A stretch of DNA of 64,000 bases from Sipunculus nudus. Taxonomy: Eukaryota; Annelida; Sipuncula; Golfingiida; Sipunculidae. The notes beneath the pieces were generated by a model. It was given only the letters and a program-made list of their open reading frames with translations, ran no database searches and had not been told where the DNA came from. The position numbers were made by a program, and so were the translations under genes. How positions within the stretch are numbered: the first letter of the stretch is position 1; each line of letters starts with the position of its first letter. The stretch spans positions 35,549,956 to 35,613,955 of the forward strand of contig CM049318.1 in NCBI GenBank assembly GCA_026874595.1, read 5' to 3'. Below, one piece after another: positions 37,288-46,158 of the stretch.

Positions 37288-40200
37288 TGTAAATGGCATA
37301 TTTTTACAGTATCACAATATTAAAATTGCCATACAATATTTTGAATATTAAATCTATAGCATCACCTGTTAATATGAATATGTTTTGTACAATGATAAAT
37401 TGTACTTATGTTTAGAAATATGAACAAATATATCACATACGTGAACCTTGGTCTCCGAGAATTATTTCATCAATCGGCACCACTTCCTGCTCCTGAAATT
37501 ATAATTATATACAATATAATTAACCATACGAAACTTAAAATACATTCGAACATCTTTAAAGAAGTGATCGACTAACAATAGAATTGAAAGTCTACATAGG
37601 AGGGATCGACTAAATATAGAAGCGAACGTCTACATAGGAGGGATCAATTAAATATAGAATCGAACGTCTACATAGGACGGATCAACTAAATATAGAATCG
37701 AACGACTTTATAAGGGGGATCAACTTAATATATAAAATCGAACGTCTACACAGGAGGGATCAACTAGTATAGAATATCGAACGTCTATATATGAGGGATT
37801 AAAAAACGACTTTACAAGAGGGATCAACTTAATACATAAAATCGAATGTCTACAAAGGGGGATTAACCAAATATAGCATCTCAAACGTCTACATAGGACG
37901 GATCAACTATGTATATAATCAAACGATCAAACGTCTACACAGGAGGGATCAACTAAATATAGAATGTCGAACGTTAACACAGGAGGGATCAACTAAATAT
38001 AGAATATCGAACGTCTATATATGAGGGATTAAAAAAACGACTTTACAAGAGGGATCAACTTAATATATAAAATCGAATGTCCACATAGGGGCATCAACTA
38101 AATGTAGCATCTCAAACGTCTACATAGGAGGGATCAACTAAATAAATAATCAAACGTCTACACAGGAGGGATCAACTAAATATAGAATGTCGAACGTTAA
38201 CACAGGAGGGATTAACTTAATATAGAATCTCGAACGTCTATAAATGAGGGATTAAAAAAACGACTTTACAAGAGGGATCAACTAAATATATAAAATCGAA
38301 TGTCTACATAGGGGGATCAACTAAATATAGCATCTCAAACGTCTACATAGGAGGGATCAACTAAATATATAATCAAAGGTCTTCACAGGAGGGATCAACT
38401 AGAATCTCGAACGTCTATGTATGAGGGATCAATTAAATATAGTCGAACGTCTACACAGGAGGGACCAACTAAATATAGAATCTCGAACGTCTACACAGGA
38501 GGGATCAACTCAATAAAGAATCTCGAACGTCTACACAGGAGGGATCAACTAAATATATAAGGGATCGTGTACACAAGAGGGATCAACTAAATATTTAAGC
38601 GAATGTTAAACATTAGAGAATATCAAACGTCTAAGTAGGAGGAGCCAACTAAGTGTAGAATCGAAATAAAGAGTGCCCACAGTTCCCATAACAATATGAT
38701 TTAAAGTCGGTCCGTGCAAATTTGAAGTTTTAGCATGCGTTATCTGAAGACCCTTTTGATGTATTGCCCTGAAATTTTTGGTGGGACATACGGGGTGGTC
38801 AACTCAACCGTCGGACTTTAGGCCCTGGACCGAATCTAAAGTATCAGATTATTAAAACACCTTTAAAATGGCCATTAATGATACATTGCAAGTCATGATA
38901 ATGCTGACTGGTCCAATAGCCAATCCGGACTAGGGGTTAGGAAGTGCCCCCCCCCCCCTCATTTTTTTTGTATACTGGTGCAATCTTTTTTTCTGTTCCG
39001 ACCCCGCTTTTCCGGTCCTGAGGTTTTTTTTATCTTTAATCATTATTCTTCCGTTCTCTCAGTGTTGGACCAACACCTCAACCTACAAAATCTTGAATCC
39101 GCCCCGGGTCCCCTCATAAATTTAACCATAGAAACTTCCTTGTTTGGATAATGACTGTAACGATAGGTTATACGGGTAGACTGTCACAAGGAGCTGTCGT
39201 TATGTGTGAGCGCTCAAGTGGAGCGGTTTTATGGCTTCACAGCTGAGTGAATCGCACTCATTACAAGGAGTATTACCAGATAGCAATGCATCTTATTTAT
39301 GTGTATACGCTGTGGTATGTCTTTCTCTGTCAAATCGAGCAAAATATTTTGACTGTGTCAAAATAGTATTAAGTGACTGGTGGTATGATCTGCAATTTGG
39401 GTGCCACTTGACTATTTCGTCGTTGCATCTAAGCTGTTTCAAAACCATCCTTCACTAAACGGTTCAACCAAGAACATAAGAAATGCTGTTTTTATCACGC
39501 CAGCATATAACGTACGTTAAGCCTCCTTATATCTCTGTTTGAATATTGATCACTTTGCAATAAGAATATATTTATCATTATTTCAGTGGCAACTTTTACT
39601 GATGTCCAGGCAGATCTAGAAGGGTCACTACGATACCTGGATATTATTTTACTGTTGTTCAAGCCTCCAAGATGAATAGATTGAAGAAGATAAATCTAGT
39701 TGGGTAAAGATTTAGTAACATACGAAGCTGTCTCAAAACACGTGAAATCTAAGAAATAATCCATTAACCGCGCGCCTTTGGGCCCAAGGTGCTCAACTAG
39801 CCAAATCATGCAAAAATATGTTCGTGCGTTTGACGCAAGCTATTGGTTATGCACACACAAAGCAGCAGCTCGGGATCAGTTACGTCATGGCTCATACATA
39901 CGCACTTGAAAAAAAAGACGAAATAGCCGTTGAAAATGACGGCTCATTATACCGAAGCCACATTAACCATGTTGCCACACCAGTTTATGGAAAAAGTGTT
40001 CAGGGTGAACGGCCATGACTAATATTTAGTACAATGTTTACTAGAGTATATGAATTAAATAAAACGAAAAACTCGCACGTGATTAGTGATGATGCAGTTT
40101 AAGCTTTGATGCGCTTGTTTGTGAGGGGCACAGCCTTACCAATAAGCCTGCAGAGCCAACCCTGGGTGGGAGCCGACCATGAAAATCTCACCGATCCTAG

Positions 40201-43200
40201 GCTTAAATCTGAACTCACGATATCCCGATTTAAATCCAGCACTCTAAACCTAACGTTAGACCACATAAGCCGGTCGATATTATAAGATTTACATTGAAAG
40301 GTATAGCATTTAGAATTGCATTGGAAGAACTGACAGAAGAGATTACGTGGGTACGTTATCACCCAAGCCGGAAAAGCTAACCCTGACAAGAATCATTTAA
40401 CGATTGGTTAACAATTGGTTATTATCGTTATATCGGTGTATCACGATACGGTAATTCGCATATTGCGTATATGGTTTTCATTTATCGACATATTTGTTAT
40501 TCTCCAATTGTGACTGAAACTGATGTATTATAGTAAAAATAAGGTTAATGTTAGAAAATTTGACAGTTAAATGGTTTGCGTTTAGTAAAAGGTTGAAAGT
40601 AAAAGCCTCCAACGTGTCTATAGACAATCCTCGGGCCGATAAAGGCCTATTAGGAAATGTTCCAAGTAGGCTTTGTGGATCATATGATCAAAGGTCCATC
40701 CAAGGGAATTATTTTTCTATTCAATGATTTATTGGTACCCAAAATGATAGAAATGCCGAACATGCACTGTCAAGATAACTTTTATTAATTATATATTAAA
40801 ATTCCGTCTTTACATTCTGTGAAACTGAAGGAAGTCCAAGTGTCAGTTTAACAGTTTAATTGATAAAGGAGCTGCCTTGATTTTAATTACAATGTTGTAC
40901 ACGACTGCGACTGTGCACACTATGTCCTTCCTGCAAAGCAACAGTCCATAAAGCTCCCATTGCAAAGATACTTGCATATCCAAGGCATTCAGGAATTATT
41001 AAACGATTAATTTTTTTCTTTGAATTCTGTCAACAATGAGTAAGTACATACTTAAATTAGCATTCTTTCGCCATAGGTTCTGTGTGAAATAAACTGTTCG
41101 GCCTTTACATTTAGTGTGTCATTATATTTTCATTTTATAATAAATTAACATATTGTAGGTATGTATTGTAATGTATTGTATATACGAGAAAACTCACTTA
41201 TTTCCGGTGACTTGACACAATGAAAGATATCCCGATATGTATTGGAACAAGCTACCAAATATCGCAGTATATTGCAATACGAAAATTGTAGCCGATACCC
41301 AGCCCAAATCAACAAACACAAGGTGATAGTTGAGTTAGAGAGCCGTAACACTTCGATTATGACCTTCCGATTGAGACAAATGTTAAGAAGACCATAGACA
41401 GAGACGTGCCGCTGTACGGAAGATGCTTAAACCAGAATCAAACAAAGCGGGAATGTGCAGCGCCATCTAGCTGCGATGTGCAGTCTCCTTGTCACCCTTC
41501 CAGCAGAGGTCGTTTCTATTCAAATTAATCTCTTCCAGTTAGGCACTGTGGGACGGCCGGGACTGCTTATCTCAGCTGCCAAACTTTAAAATCAAAATTC
41601 GTTTAATTCATGGAAACACCTTCTTTTTAAATTTCACATCCACATGCATGCTTACAATTTATTATTTATTCCTTGAAATCCTTTCTACAAATACGCCCAT
41701 TTTAATGTAATTTGCTTTGGAAAAAAAATTCATAGCAAACGTATTTGATTGGACTATATCACCCATTTCACTAAATTTACACCAACGCCATCTATGTAGA
41801 CAGGAATCCCATGCAGTGCATTTGAGGCCGTTTATTCCTAAGCCCAAAAACCTTAAACAGGAGTGTCGTACTCTTGTGAGCCCGACTTCGCAGTATGCCT
41901 CCGTGTCTTTTCAATAATGGCCTTTTCACACACAAAACCACCGTTAAATAAAACACACAGAGCCGAGAGCTTAGCCTAGTATAAGAGAAATATACAGGCA
42001 ACAACAGGCTTGTTCTTTTTCTACGTCAAGCCATCACTAACACACAAAAGATGCCGAAAGCACCATCAAGCAAGAGGGTAACCAAATGCAAGTCTCCATG
42101 TTGCTCCAGCTGACAGCCATTGGGTTCAATCAATGCTCCGATGTCCAACCAGCGAGCGAAAGACAGTGCACTTAAAGTTACAAAGTGTCATAGCCGGCCA
42201 TCGGGTTATGAGGTCCCGGCCTACATTCCAGAATGAAGATCAAGAAACATGGGGAGACGACCTGGACCGGTTTGCTGGCTGTACTAAATACTGGTGTGCC
42301 GATTAATCGATCCGTTTATATCGACGATTGGTCGTTGCTTTCATAATCGAATAATAGCATGTTTTGTTGTTTAATAGATCACAATCGATTATATATGCAC
42401 ATTTAAAATATTTTTATTCTGTCAAAGATATAAGGAAGACGGGTCACATACCAACACTAAAACTTCACCCTGTGCAAAAAATAAGTGTCCACAGCCCGGC
42501 CATGTCACTGCCTTTTAGCGTGTTGTCAGACTTAATTTACTCGTTTAATATTTTAGATATAATTCTATTCAGCATTTTTCACGATGATAAAATTAACATT
42601 AGGTCGTCGGTGTCCCTCAAACTTTCAATCACCGAATATGATTTTACAACCAATATCTACCACCAGTACCAACCCATACTGCAGATGTGACATAATTTCC
42701 CTCCCTCAGTATTATTCTTAGGTCCGCAAAAAGACATTGACGATTTGGACAAGGCCACCCTTACGCCAGAGGTCGTTCCTAATCGTGTCTGACGAACGTC
42801 TTCCAGTTACTTACTGTGGAACGGCCGGGGAAACTTGTCTCAACTGTTAAACTTTGAAAGTCTAATTTGTTACAATCTAGGAACATCTTCTGTTCATATT
42901 GCACATGCGTACGCTTACAAAATATTACTTGTTCCGTGAAGTAATTGCCACTGAAACCCCCGTGTTTAGGTGATTCTAATCCAACATATGTGAACGGACT
43001 ACATCCGTTTCCCTACATCTTTACTACGCTGCTGGTCGTACTCTGTACAGTGCCGGACAAGCCTTGAGATAGGATTATCTTCGCAAATGCTGCAGAATAC
43101 TCCCTTTAATGCTTGTGTTATAAACACAGAAACACAGTTTATTGCCTTCAATCGCATAGCGGAAGAGGCAACGGACGTTTTGGCACATTCACCCGATTAG

Positions 43201-46113
43201 TCATATCCGAATCCCGTTGCTTATTTCAATCCTTCTCTGTGTTTAGCAAAATTATGCATCAATCGGCTCAAAATTTGTTATAACACGTACCACCAACTAT
43301 AAAATTAATAATAAAATTAGACATATATTTACATAGGTTAAAAACAGTGAAAACTGAAAAGGACGGCTTGTTTACAACAAAATCGCTCATATATTATTCT
43401 TGTAAACAAATCTTCTTGAAACGGTAATCAAGACTGTCGTGAAATTAGAACCAGGGCAGATTAAGCAATTGTACGGCGGACGAAGAAAAGGGTTCATAAT
43501 ATGGCCGAGACCAGTCTATAATGTTATAACAACAAGTCTGCCCGAAACGGGGGTGCTATTTTTCTGCATGCATATAAAAAGAAACATTAGCTCGAATTTA
43601 AAAAAACAAAAAAAATTGGGCGCCCCTTGGATACTTGTCTCGGTGGCGGTTGAAACCAGCGATCGCTTTTCTCAAGAAAACTGGTGCTGGCACCAGTGGG
43701 CTCTGTTTCTGAACATTATATACATATATTGTGAATGTAAAATGAATACACGACTTTTTAATGTTTTCTTTTGAAAAAATACCACTCCGACCCTTGGCAC
43801 CTCTGTCCAGGCCCTCATGAGTTTATGTTTGAAAATAAAATGCCTGTGAATCAAGTTTTCAAGTCTAGGCACGAACATCAACAAGAGGGCCAAGAATTCG
43901 AAGCCAAATCCTCAGTACATTCAGAAGCTGAGTGTTAGATCGGCGCCTATTACCACCCACGCATCTGACATTATTCCAAAAGACAACTAAAATGCGTCTT
44001 TTACGTGTGAATTATGGTGGGAAACATACCTGTGTATGGTAAAACACGGTCCTCTTTTTGGCACCACCTTGTTGTTAGTTGGATCGAGCCTTGGACAGCT
44101 ATAAGGGGCAGCAAAGAGTACCAAGATGAAGAATCTGATTTTGCACTCTTAGCCCGGGGAAAAAAGAAAAATGCACAAAAAAATCAATCCAAAAACCTAG
44201 AAGTATGCTATAGCCAAGCGCAAACAGAAAATGATAGAAGAAAGTTAAATCGATGGTTTAGCACTCAGGGGAACTAAAGTAAGTCCATCAGCAATTGGAT
44301 AGCTCAAATTTGCCGAGTGAAAAAAAAAACCCTCATCACCCCCCCCCCCCCAAAAAAAAATCCCCTTCAAGCGTAGATGTATGGGACACCCGCTCAAAGT
44401 GGTCTAATATCACCCGTTCTTGCATAGAGCAAATAATCAGAACCATGAGAGCTTGTGCCCCGTTGTAATTAAACCAACGGGGGGGGGGGGGCATGTTTCA
44501 AATCTAGGCTAGACGCACAATGCTATATCACTGATCGGATTACAATTCTTTGCTCGCTTTGCACCCTGGTTTTCCTGCCCCAAAAAACTTGCCGAAAAGC
44601 AGCGGTTACAAGCAACGATGTCAGGGACGACTGCAGTGTATAACCGCTGCGTTAGTTTAAGTAAATTTTAAGTTAAACAGATGTTCTTGCCATTTCTCTC
44701 GTTTGCTTGTCTTTTTACAATTTTGAGAAAGAATTACCACATACCGTATCAAAAAATAAAATTAATCATATCTGACTTACAGTGTGTTATACCGTGATAA
44801 CTGACAACGATCGAAGGCTTTACTTCCATCATGAAATTGCTCAGATCTAACTCTTAAATAAGTATTCTGGGAAACCGTGCGGCATTACAACCGGCTCAGA
44901 TTCAAAGCCAAAGTACAGCCAACATGGAAAAAAAAGGGTCCATAATACCTGTCTATATTGTTATAAATTCATATTTATCCAAAAACGGGTGTATGTTTTT
45001 CTGCATAAAATGTAGCTTAATGTAGTTATATTAATAATAACATGAAGCGAAATATATGGAAAGATTGAAATCGATGATTTTGTAGCCTAAGTAGATTCAC
45101 CTACAATTTTTACCCAAATATGTTTTAAATCATGACAGGTTATAAACTGCCGGCCCGGTTTAAAACTGCGTAGAGAAATTCAGGGATGCGCAAGCTAATT
45201 AGCATAAGCTTAACATGTCAACTGATAAGTTTAAATTACATGATTTTAAGCGGACATGAATATAGGTAGATCTGCTCTCAGACTGAGGATATCTAGCTTG
45301 ATTTGTGACAAGATATACCTGTATGACGGCCAGGAAAGGGGTCCATTAGTGCTAGTTAGTGCCAACCTGTAAATACTCAGTGACAAGAGCTAAGCTTGTG
45401 TTTGGAACTATTTTGATGAGATCAATCGAACAACAGATCTTAAGTTGGTCACAAATTTCGCCTTTTGTTCTTTTTTACAATAGTCAAGAGCCAGACTTGT
45501 ACCCACTTTGCAAAGGAATAGTTACGGCTCATGTGTAACCTGTCCAAACATAAACCTTTCAAAAGTATCCCGGTCTCAACTTCACTAACTTAACTTAAAT
45601 ATCTTACGAGACAGGACCCCTTTAGGTAGGGCAATGTTTTGAAGAATATTAGCACAGCGAACGTCTGGCGGAAGGTGCCAGCCTTAGAATGATCTGTTAA
45701 GCTCAATTAAAAAATAAAAATATATTTATTATATATATAATATTATATAAAATAAATATAATACTTCTCTTATAAAGTGCAGTCTCCAATGCATACAAAA
45801 GTACTGTATTGGCCGCTTTAATACAGACCTTAATTAGTGAGAAAGATTAAACATATTAAACTATTAGATATGTTAACGCTACGTAAGAAATACATGTATA
45901 TATCGGAACACTCATCGTCCAATTAACTTTATTGCCAGTCGGGCATCCTTTATAAACTCAGGTACCGGCACCGTCAAAATTGTTTTATTATAACAAACAC
46001 ACACACACATTGACTAGAGCGTTTTCACATACCTCGGTGACATTCGGTGGCATGGGTACGGCCCGAGCGGACACGATCACAAGGACGGCCGTGGCAAACT
46101 TATAGAGATACAT
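20033..46113 (-). CDS. Secreted astacin-family zinc metalloprotease with five ShKT domains (15 exons)
   Basis: Fifteen exons on the minus strand, all with AG/GT borders and matching phases, join into 1857 nt (618 residues plus stop). Domain order: signal peptide (about 1-18); propeptide with an LGD motif at 39-41 that may serve as the astacin aspartate switch; basic cleavage site RRKKRK (81-86); astacin catalytic domain (about 87-281) with zinc motif HEMGHALGLFHE (177-188) and Met-turn SIMHYG (232-237). The four astacin disulphide cysteines are present (128, 150, 169, 280). Then come a six-Cys module (284-312), a Gly/Ser/Thr linker (about 316-335), and ShKT domains at 337-373, 392-428, 442-478, 491-529 and 541-577. 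Expected role: secreted or extracellular-matrix endopeptidase activated by proprotein cleavage; ShKT modules in such enzymes are usually binding or regulatory. Substrate unknown. The 3' end is the least certain part: exon 15 has a usable donor (GTAAGA at 20151) that would extend the gene. Splicing is inferred from sequence only. Confidence 0.93.
20277..21115 (-). pseudogene. Tandem row of decayed ShKT exon copies in intron 14
   Basis: Units of roughly 105-150 bp repeat the last ShKT exon together with a flanking intron block of the type ACAAGATACAGTAGATATTT. Unit starts are marked by that block near 20277, 20430, 20538, 20648, 20763, 20862, 20983 and 21090. The copy at about 20305-20426 keeps an acceptor-like TTTTAG and GACGCTCGTTACGCAGTTTT but has lost several cysteines and gains a stop. 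The copy at about 20460-20534 keeps CFDNTALCP before breaking. The remaining copies, out to about 21085, are shorter and more mutated. None could encode a full ShKT domain. Confidence 0.85.
21469..21618 (-). CDS. Astacin gene exon 14: ShKT domain 4, altered last loop
   Basis: Bounded by TTCTAG and GTCTATGT; 150 nt, phase 1-1. Begins GCTDSHQTC. The last cysteine pair is spaced as CDLSNC instead of the usual C-x2-C, a two-residue expansion unique among the five domains here. Confidence 0.9.
22184..22330 (-). CDS. Astacin gene exon 13: ShKT domain 3
   Basis: Bounded by CTTGTAG and GTAAGAAC; 147 nt, phase 1-1. Begins SCTDLHQSC, ends CKKTCNLC, then a Gly/Thr linker. Very similar to exon 14, so the two probably arose by a recent exon duplication. 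Confidence 0.92.
23024..23173 (-). CDS. Astacin gene exon 12: ShKT domain 2
   Basis: Bounded by TTCCAG and GTAATTATT (a weak donor); 150 nt, phase 1-1. Same six-cysteine spacing as domain 1, beginning ACQDTETMC and ending CGLC, then a Gly/Ser linker. Confidence 0.92.
23395..23640. repeat. GC-rich repeat relic in intron 11
   Basis: Unusually GC-rich for this window, with repeated GGGGCGGGC/GCGGGCGGG words separated by A runs. Begins AGCCCTGTGCGGGCC. Probably a non-autonomous transposon; ends not resolved. Confidence 0.4.
24254..24338. repeat. Near-perfect 38-bp-arm hairpin in intron 11
   Basis: Arms 24254-24291 and 24301-24338 pair at 36 of 38 positions around a 9-nt loop. The inner 20 bp (CATAGTAACCCCAGAAAAAG and its complement) are perfect. 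No transposon family recognised. Confidence 0.85.
24795..24959 (-). CDS. Astacin gene exon 11: ShKT domain 1 with Gly-rich tail
   Basis: Bounded by TGTGCCAG and GTCAGTAC; 165 nt, phase 1-1. Six cysteines at 337, 344, 353, 366, 370 and 373 fit the ShKT spacing C-x6-C-x8-C-x12-C-x3-C-x2-C. The C-terminal end is a Gly/Ser-rich linker. Confidence 0.93.
26218..26671. mobile_element. GCGAC-rich repeat element in intron 10
   Basis: Dense in TCGCGAC, GCGAC and TTCGCGA words, far above the local background. The right end, in reverse complement, reads GCCTGCATCTCACTGGGCTG. It resembles in style the GCGACATGTCGC element at 59915-60533. Left boundary approximate. Confidence 0.5.
27129..27188 (-). CDS. 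Astacin gene exon 10: Gly/Ser/Thr linker
   Basis: Bounded by TGACACAG and GTGAGTAT; 60 nt, phase 1-1, encoding 20 residues made only of Gly, Ser, Thr and one Asn. It is itself built of short repeats of GGAAGTGGCACA type. It probably serves as a flexible spacer between the protease part and the ShKT string. Confidence 0.85.
27980..28323. mobile_element. Tc1/mariner-type MITE with TA target sites
   Basis: Begins CAGTGGATCCCG and ends CCAACCACAG, flanked on both sides by TA. 344 bp, in intron 9. Internal CAAGGGTTTCAAATTCGCGA defines the family found in both arms of the inverted repeat. Confidence 0.65.
28431..28532 (-). CDS. Astacin gene exon 9: six-cysteine module
   Basis: Bounded by GATTTCAG and GTATGATA; 102 nt, phase 1-1. 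Encodes six cysteines (284, 290, 300, 302, 304, 312) with GFVGKDCKCWCPG in the middle. The compact CxCxC resembles a truncated EGF-like or other small cysteine-rich fold seen after astacin domains in invertebrates. I cannot name the family with certainty. Confidence 0.88.
28700..28835. repeat. Dispersed repeat fragment in intron 8
   Basis: Shares GACCCGGCCACTTAATAAG-type and CAAGTAAATATGGTAT text with 5080-5145 and 6140-6240. Confidence 0.5.
28923..29932. mobile_element. About 1-kb MITE in intron 8
   Basis: Left end TACAAGGAAACTCCCCTAAG; right end in reverse complement TACAGTGAAACTCCTACTTG, followed on both sides by GGACA-ACTCA-type text. The GAGTTGTCCG word recurs through the right half. 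Both ends carry TA. Confidence 0.6.
30370..30496 (-). CDS. Astacin gene exon 8: C-terminal catalytic subdomain
   Basis: Bounded by TTCAG and GTAGGTTT; 127 nt, phase 0 to phase 1. Starts FFSRNG and ends with the astacin C-terminal pattern DIKVLNLMYSC (Cys280). This closes the protease domain. Confidence 0.93.
30671..30785 (+). mobile_element. tRNA-derived SINE fragment in intron 7
   Basis: TGTAGCTCAGGGAAAAGAGC resembles an A box and GTCCGAATCTC a B box, but they are too close for a working tRNA. The following GGCGGTGAGATTTTTCAG matches the SINE body at 40110-40275. Confidence 0.5.
30860..31590. repeat. 60-bp minisatellite in intron 7
   Basis: About eleven copies of a 60-bp unit, nearly identical between 30950 and 31440 and degenerate at both edges. 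Each unit is two related 30-bp halves (GGTCAGTATACACACTGACC and GGTCAATATACACACTGATT types). Because 60 is divisible by three it leaves an open minus-strand frame of 165 codons, which is not a gene. Confidence 0.95.
31885..32088 (-). CDS. Astacin gene exon 7: zinc-binding active site
   Basis: Bounded by ATTACAG and GTATATATG; 204 nt, 68 codons, phase 0 on both sides. Holds HEMGHALGLFHE (177-188): three zinc-binding His, the catalytic Glu178 and the family Glu188. It also holds SIMHYG (232-237), the Met-turn with the zinc-associated Tyr. All catalytic residues are intact. Confidence 0.97.
32758..32793. repeat. TA microsatellite in intron 6
   Basis: Uninterrupted (TA)18 tract. Confidence 0.95.
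33097..33606. mobile_element. MITE with ~45-bp inverted ends in intron 6
   Basis: GAGACGAAGTCCGTTGAGAC followed by CCGAAAATCGA at the left (33101-33136) is repeated inverted at the right (about 33566-33600) with few changes. The inner part is unrelated. Target duplication not resolved. Confidence 0.7.
34374..34440 (-). CDS. Astacin gene exon 6: second disulphide loop
   Basis: Bounded by CCAACAG and GTACGTC; 67 nt, phase 2 to phase 0. Reads CSSNVGMRGGTQYIRLKSGC. The two cysteines (150 and 169) match the conserved inner astacin disulphide, and the exon ends just before the zinc motif. Confidence 0.9.
34556..34636. repeat. ATT/TTA microsatellite in intron 5
   Basis: Runs of ATT with ACT and TTTA interruptions. 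The intron is short (380 bp), so length changes here bring the array close to exon borders. Confidence 0.9.
34821..34941 (-). CDS. Astacin gene exon 5: N-terminal catalytic subdomain
   Basis: Bounded by CTTTAAG and GTGCGTAC; 121 nt, phase 1 to phase 2. Encodes the helix and first strands of the astacin fold, including AEIQKYSCITF. Cys128 is the partner expected for Cys280. No start codon lies in this exon; it is placed by frame continuity with exons 4 and 6. Confidence 0.9.
35035..35150. repeat. Fragment of the large repeat unit's right end, in intron 4
   Basis: GCAAGCCTCCACCATGTCGG and TATTCCAAGGTTCATTTGC match the sequence at about 62405-62520, where the tandem unit ends. Confidence 0.55.
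35695..35885 (-). mobile_element. tRNA-derived SINE in intron 4
   Basis: On the minus strand a B-box-like GGCTTCGAATCC is followed by a body containing GGTTTTCTCCGGGTACTCCG, a motif widespread in animal repeats. A box weak. Family not named. Confidence 0.5.
35913..35940. repeat. AAAAT microsatellite
   Basis: About five TAAAA units. Confidence 0.9.
36007..36101 (-). CDS. Astacin gene exon 4: furin-like site and N-terminus of the mature enzyme
   Basis: Bounded by CACTTCAG and GTAAGTGT; 95 nt, phase 2 to phase 1. Carries the basic cluster RRKKRK (81-86), followed by ALRGTWRRWPNKQVPYTV. RRWP and a Val-Pro-Tyr stretch are the classic start of the mature astacin domain, so cleavage after the basic cluster would release the active enzyme. 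Confidence 0.92.
36912..37008 (-). CDS. Astacin gene exon 3: propeptide
   Basis: Bounded by TTTTCACAG and GTGAGTAAA; 97 nt, phase 1 to phase 2. Encodes propeptide residues including VVVEADMVFTREEWEKLKR. No recognised motif beyond the charged, helix-prone character usual for astacin propeptides. Confidence 0.82.
37069..37281. repeat. Two TA microsatellites filling much of intron 2
   Basis: (TA)n at 37069-37104 with interruptions and a longer pure tract at about 37230-37281, within a 432-bp intron. Confidence 0.9.
37441..37492 (-). CDS. Astacin gene exon 2: propeptide start
   Basis: Preceded by AATTTCAG and followed by GTATGTG; 52 nt, entering in phase 0 and leaving in phase 1. Reads EQEVVPIDEIILGDQGS. 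The LGD at residues 39-41 sits where astacin propeptides carry an FxGD motif whose Asp blocks the zinc; this assignment is by position and similarity. Confidence 0.8.
37560..38660. repeat. ~40-bp tandem array in intron 1
   Basis: More than twenty variants of a unit of the type CGAACGTCTACACAGGAGGG followed by ATCAACTAAATATAGAAT. A higher-order period is visible: the combination with TTAAAAAAACGACTTTACAA recurs at about 37800, 38030 and 38250. Starts 70 bp upstream of exon 2. Spacer-like parts are themselves repeats, so it is not CRISPR. Confidence 0.9.
38661..40100. other. Intron 1 stretch without recognised features
   Basis: Contains a C run near 38948-38958 and short open frames (for example plus-strand 39231-39458) with no protein-like support. 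Nothing else seen. Confidence 0.5.
40110..40275 (-). mobile_element. tRNA-derived SINE in intron 1
   Basis: On the minus strand TGGTCTAACGTTAGG (A-box region), GTGAGTTCAGATTTAAGCC (B-box region) and then GGATCGGTGAGATTTTCATGG, the body shared with the copy at 30671. Confidence 0.5.
41503..41720. repeat. Direct duplication in intron 1, first copy
   Basis: GCAGAGGTCGTTTCTATTCA, CTTCCAGTTAGGCACTGTGG and ACGGCCGGG match the second copy at 42762-42990 in the same order, about 1.26 kb further on. Confidence 0.75.
42762..42990. repeat. Direct duplication in intron 1, second copy
   Basis: GCCAGAGGTCGTTCCTAATC, CTTCCAGTTACTTACTGTGG and ACGGCCGGG match 41503-41720. The intervening 1.2 kb aligns only patchily. 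Confidence 0.75.
43438..43600. repeat. Second duplicated block in intron 1, first copy
   Basis: GGGTTCATAATATGG, GTCTATAATGTTATAA, CGAAACGGGGGTG and TTTTTCTGCAT recur at 44888-45025 in order. Confidence 0.65.
44014..44277 (+). CDS. Unrecognised 87-codon open frame in intron 1
   Basis: Polar, charged C-terminal half (for example QTENDRRKLNRWFSTQG). No domain, signal or splice support. It lies 230 bp upstream of the receptor-like fragment but on sequence unlike the intact copy at 62901. Possibly chance. Confidence 0.15.
   Translation: MVGNIPVYGKTRSSFWHHLVVSWIEPWTAIRGSKEYQDEESDFALLARGKKKNAQKNQSKNLEVCYSQAQTENDRRKLNRWFSTQGN
44507..44575 (+). pseudogene. Fragment of the gustatory-receptor-like exon
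   Basis: LDAQC in one frame and, after a deletion, IGLQFFAR in another match LDAQC and VGLQFFAL of the open frame at 62901-63239. A 28-nt block (TCACTGATCGGATTACAATTC onward) is identical at 24 positions by hand alignment. Too short and frameshifted to work. Confidence 0.5.
44888..45025. repeat. Second duplicated block in intron 1, second copy
   Basis: GGGTCCATAATACCTGTC, TATTGTTATAAATTC and CAAAAACGGGTGTATG match 43438-43600. Confidence 0.65.
45030..46030. other. Intron 1 end, no recognised feature
   Basis: AT-rich, with an AT tract at about 45716-45765 and a short CA run near 45998. Nothing gene-like seen before exon 1. Confidence 0.5.
46033..46113 (-). CDS. Astacin gene exon 1: signal peptide
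   Basis: Begins at the ATG at 46113 and encodes 27 residues starting MYLYKFATAVLVIVSARA, a typical secretory signal with a hydrophobic core and small residues before the likely cleavage site near Ala18. It ends GAG followed by GTATGTG, phase 0. I chose this ATG because the signal peptide follows at once and a TATA-like site lies about 40 bp upstream. The next exon is 8.5 kb away, so intron 1 is by far the largest. Confidence 0.85.
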
Positions 46114-46150
46114 CGCTGCTACAGTAATACTATCACACTTAGATGTCCAG

Positions 46151-46158
46151 CTTATAAG
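46151..46158 (-). promoter_or_regulatory. Possible TATA box of the astacin gene
   Basis: CTTATAAG lies about 40 bp upstream of the exon 1 ATG. Transcription from it would give a 5' leader of only about 10 nt, so an upstream non-coding exon is an alternative. Confidence 0.3.

Noticed and set aside
37560-38660. CRISPR-like array
   Set aside because: Eukaryotic context, no conserved repeat with unique spacers, and the whole unit including the spacer-like part repeats.
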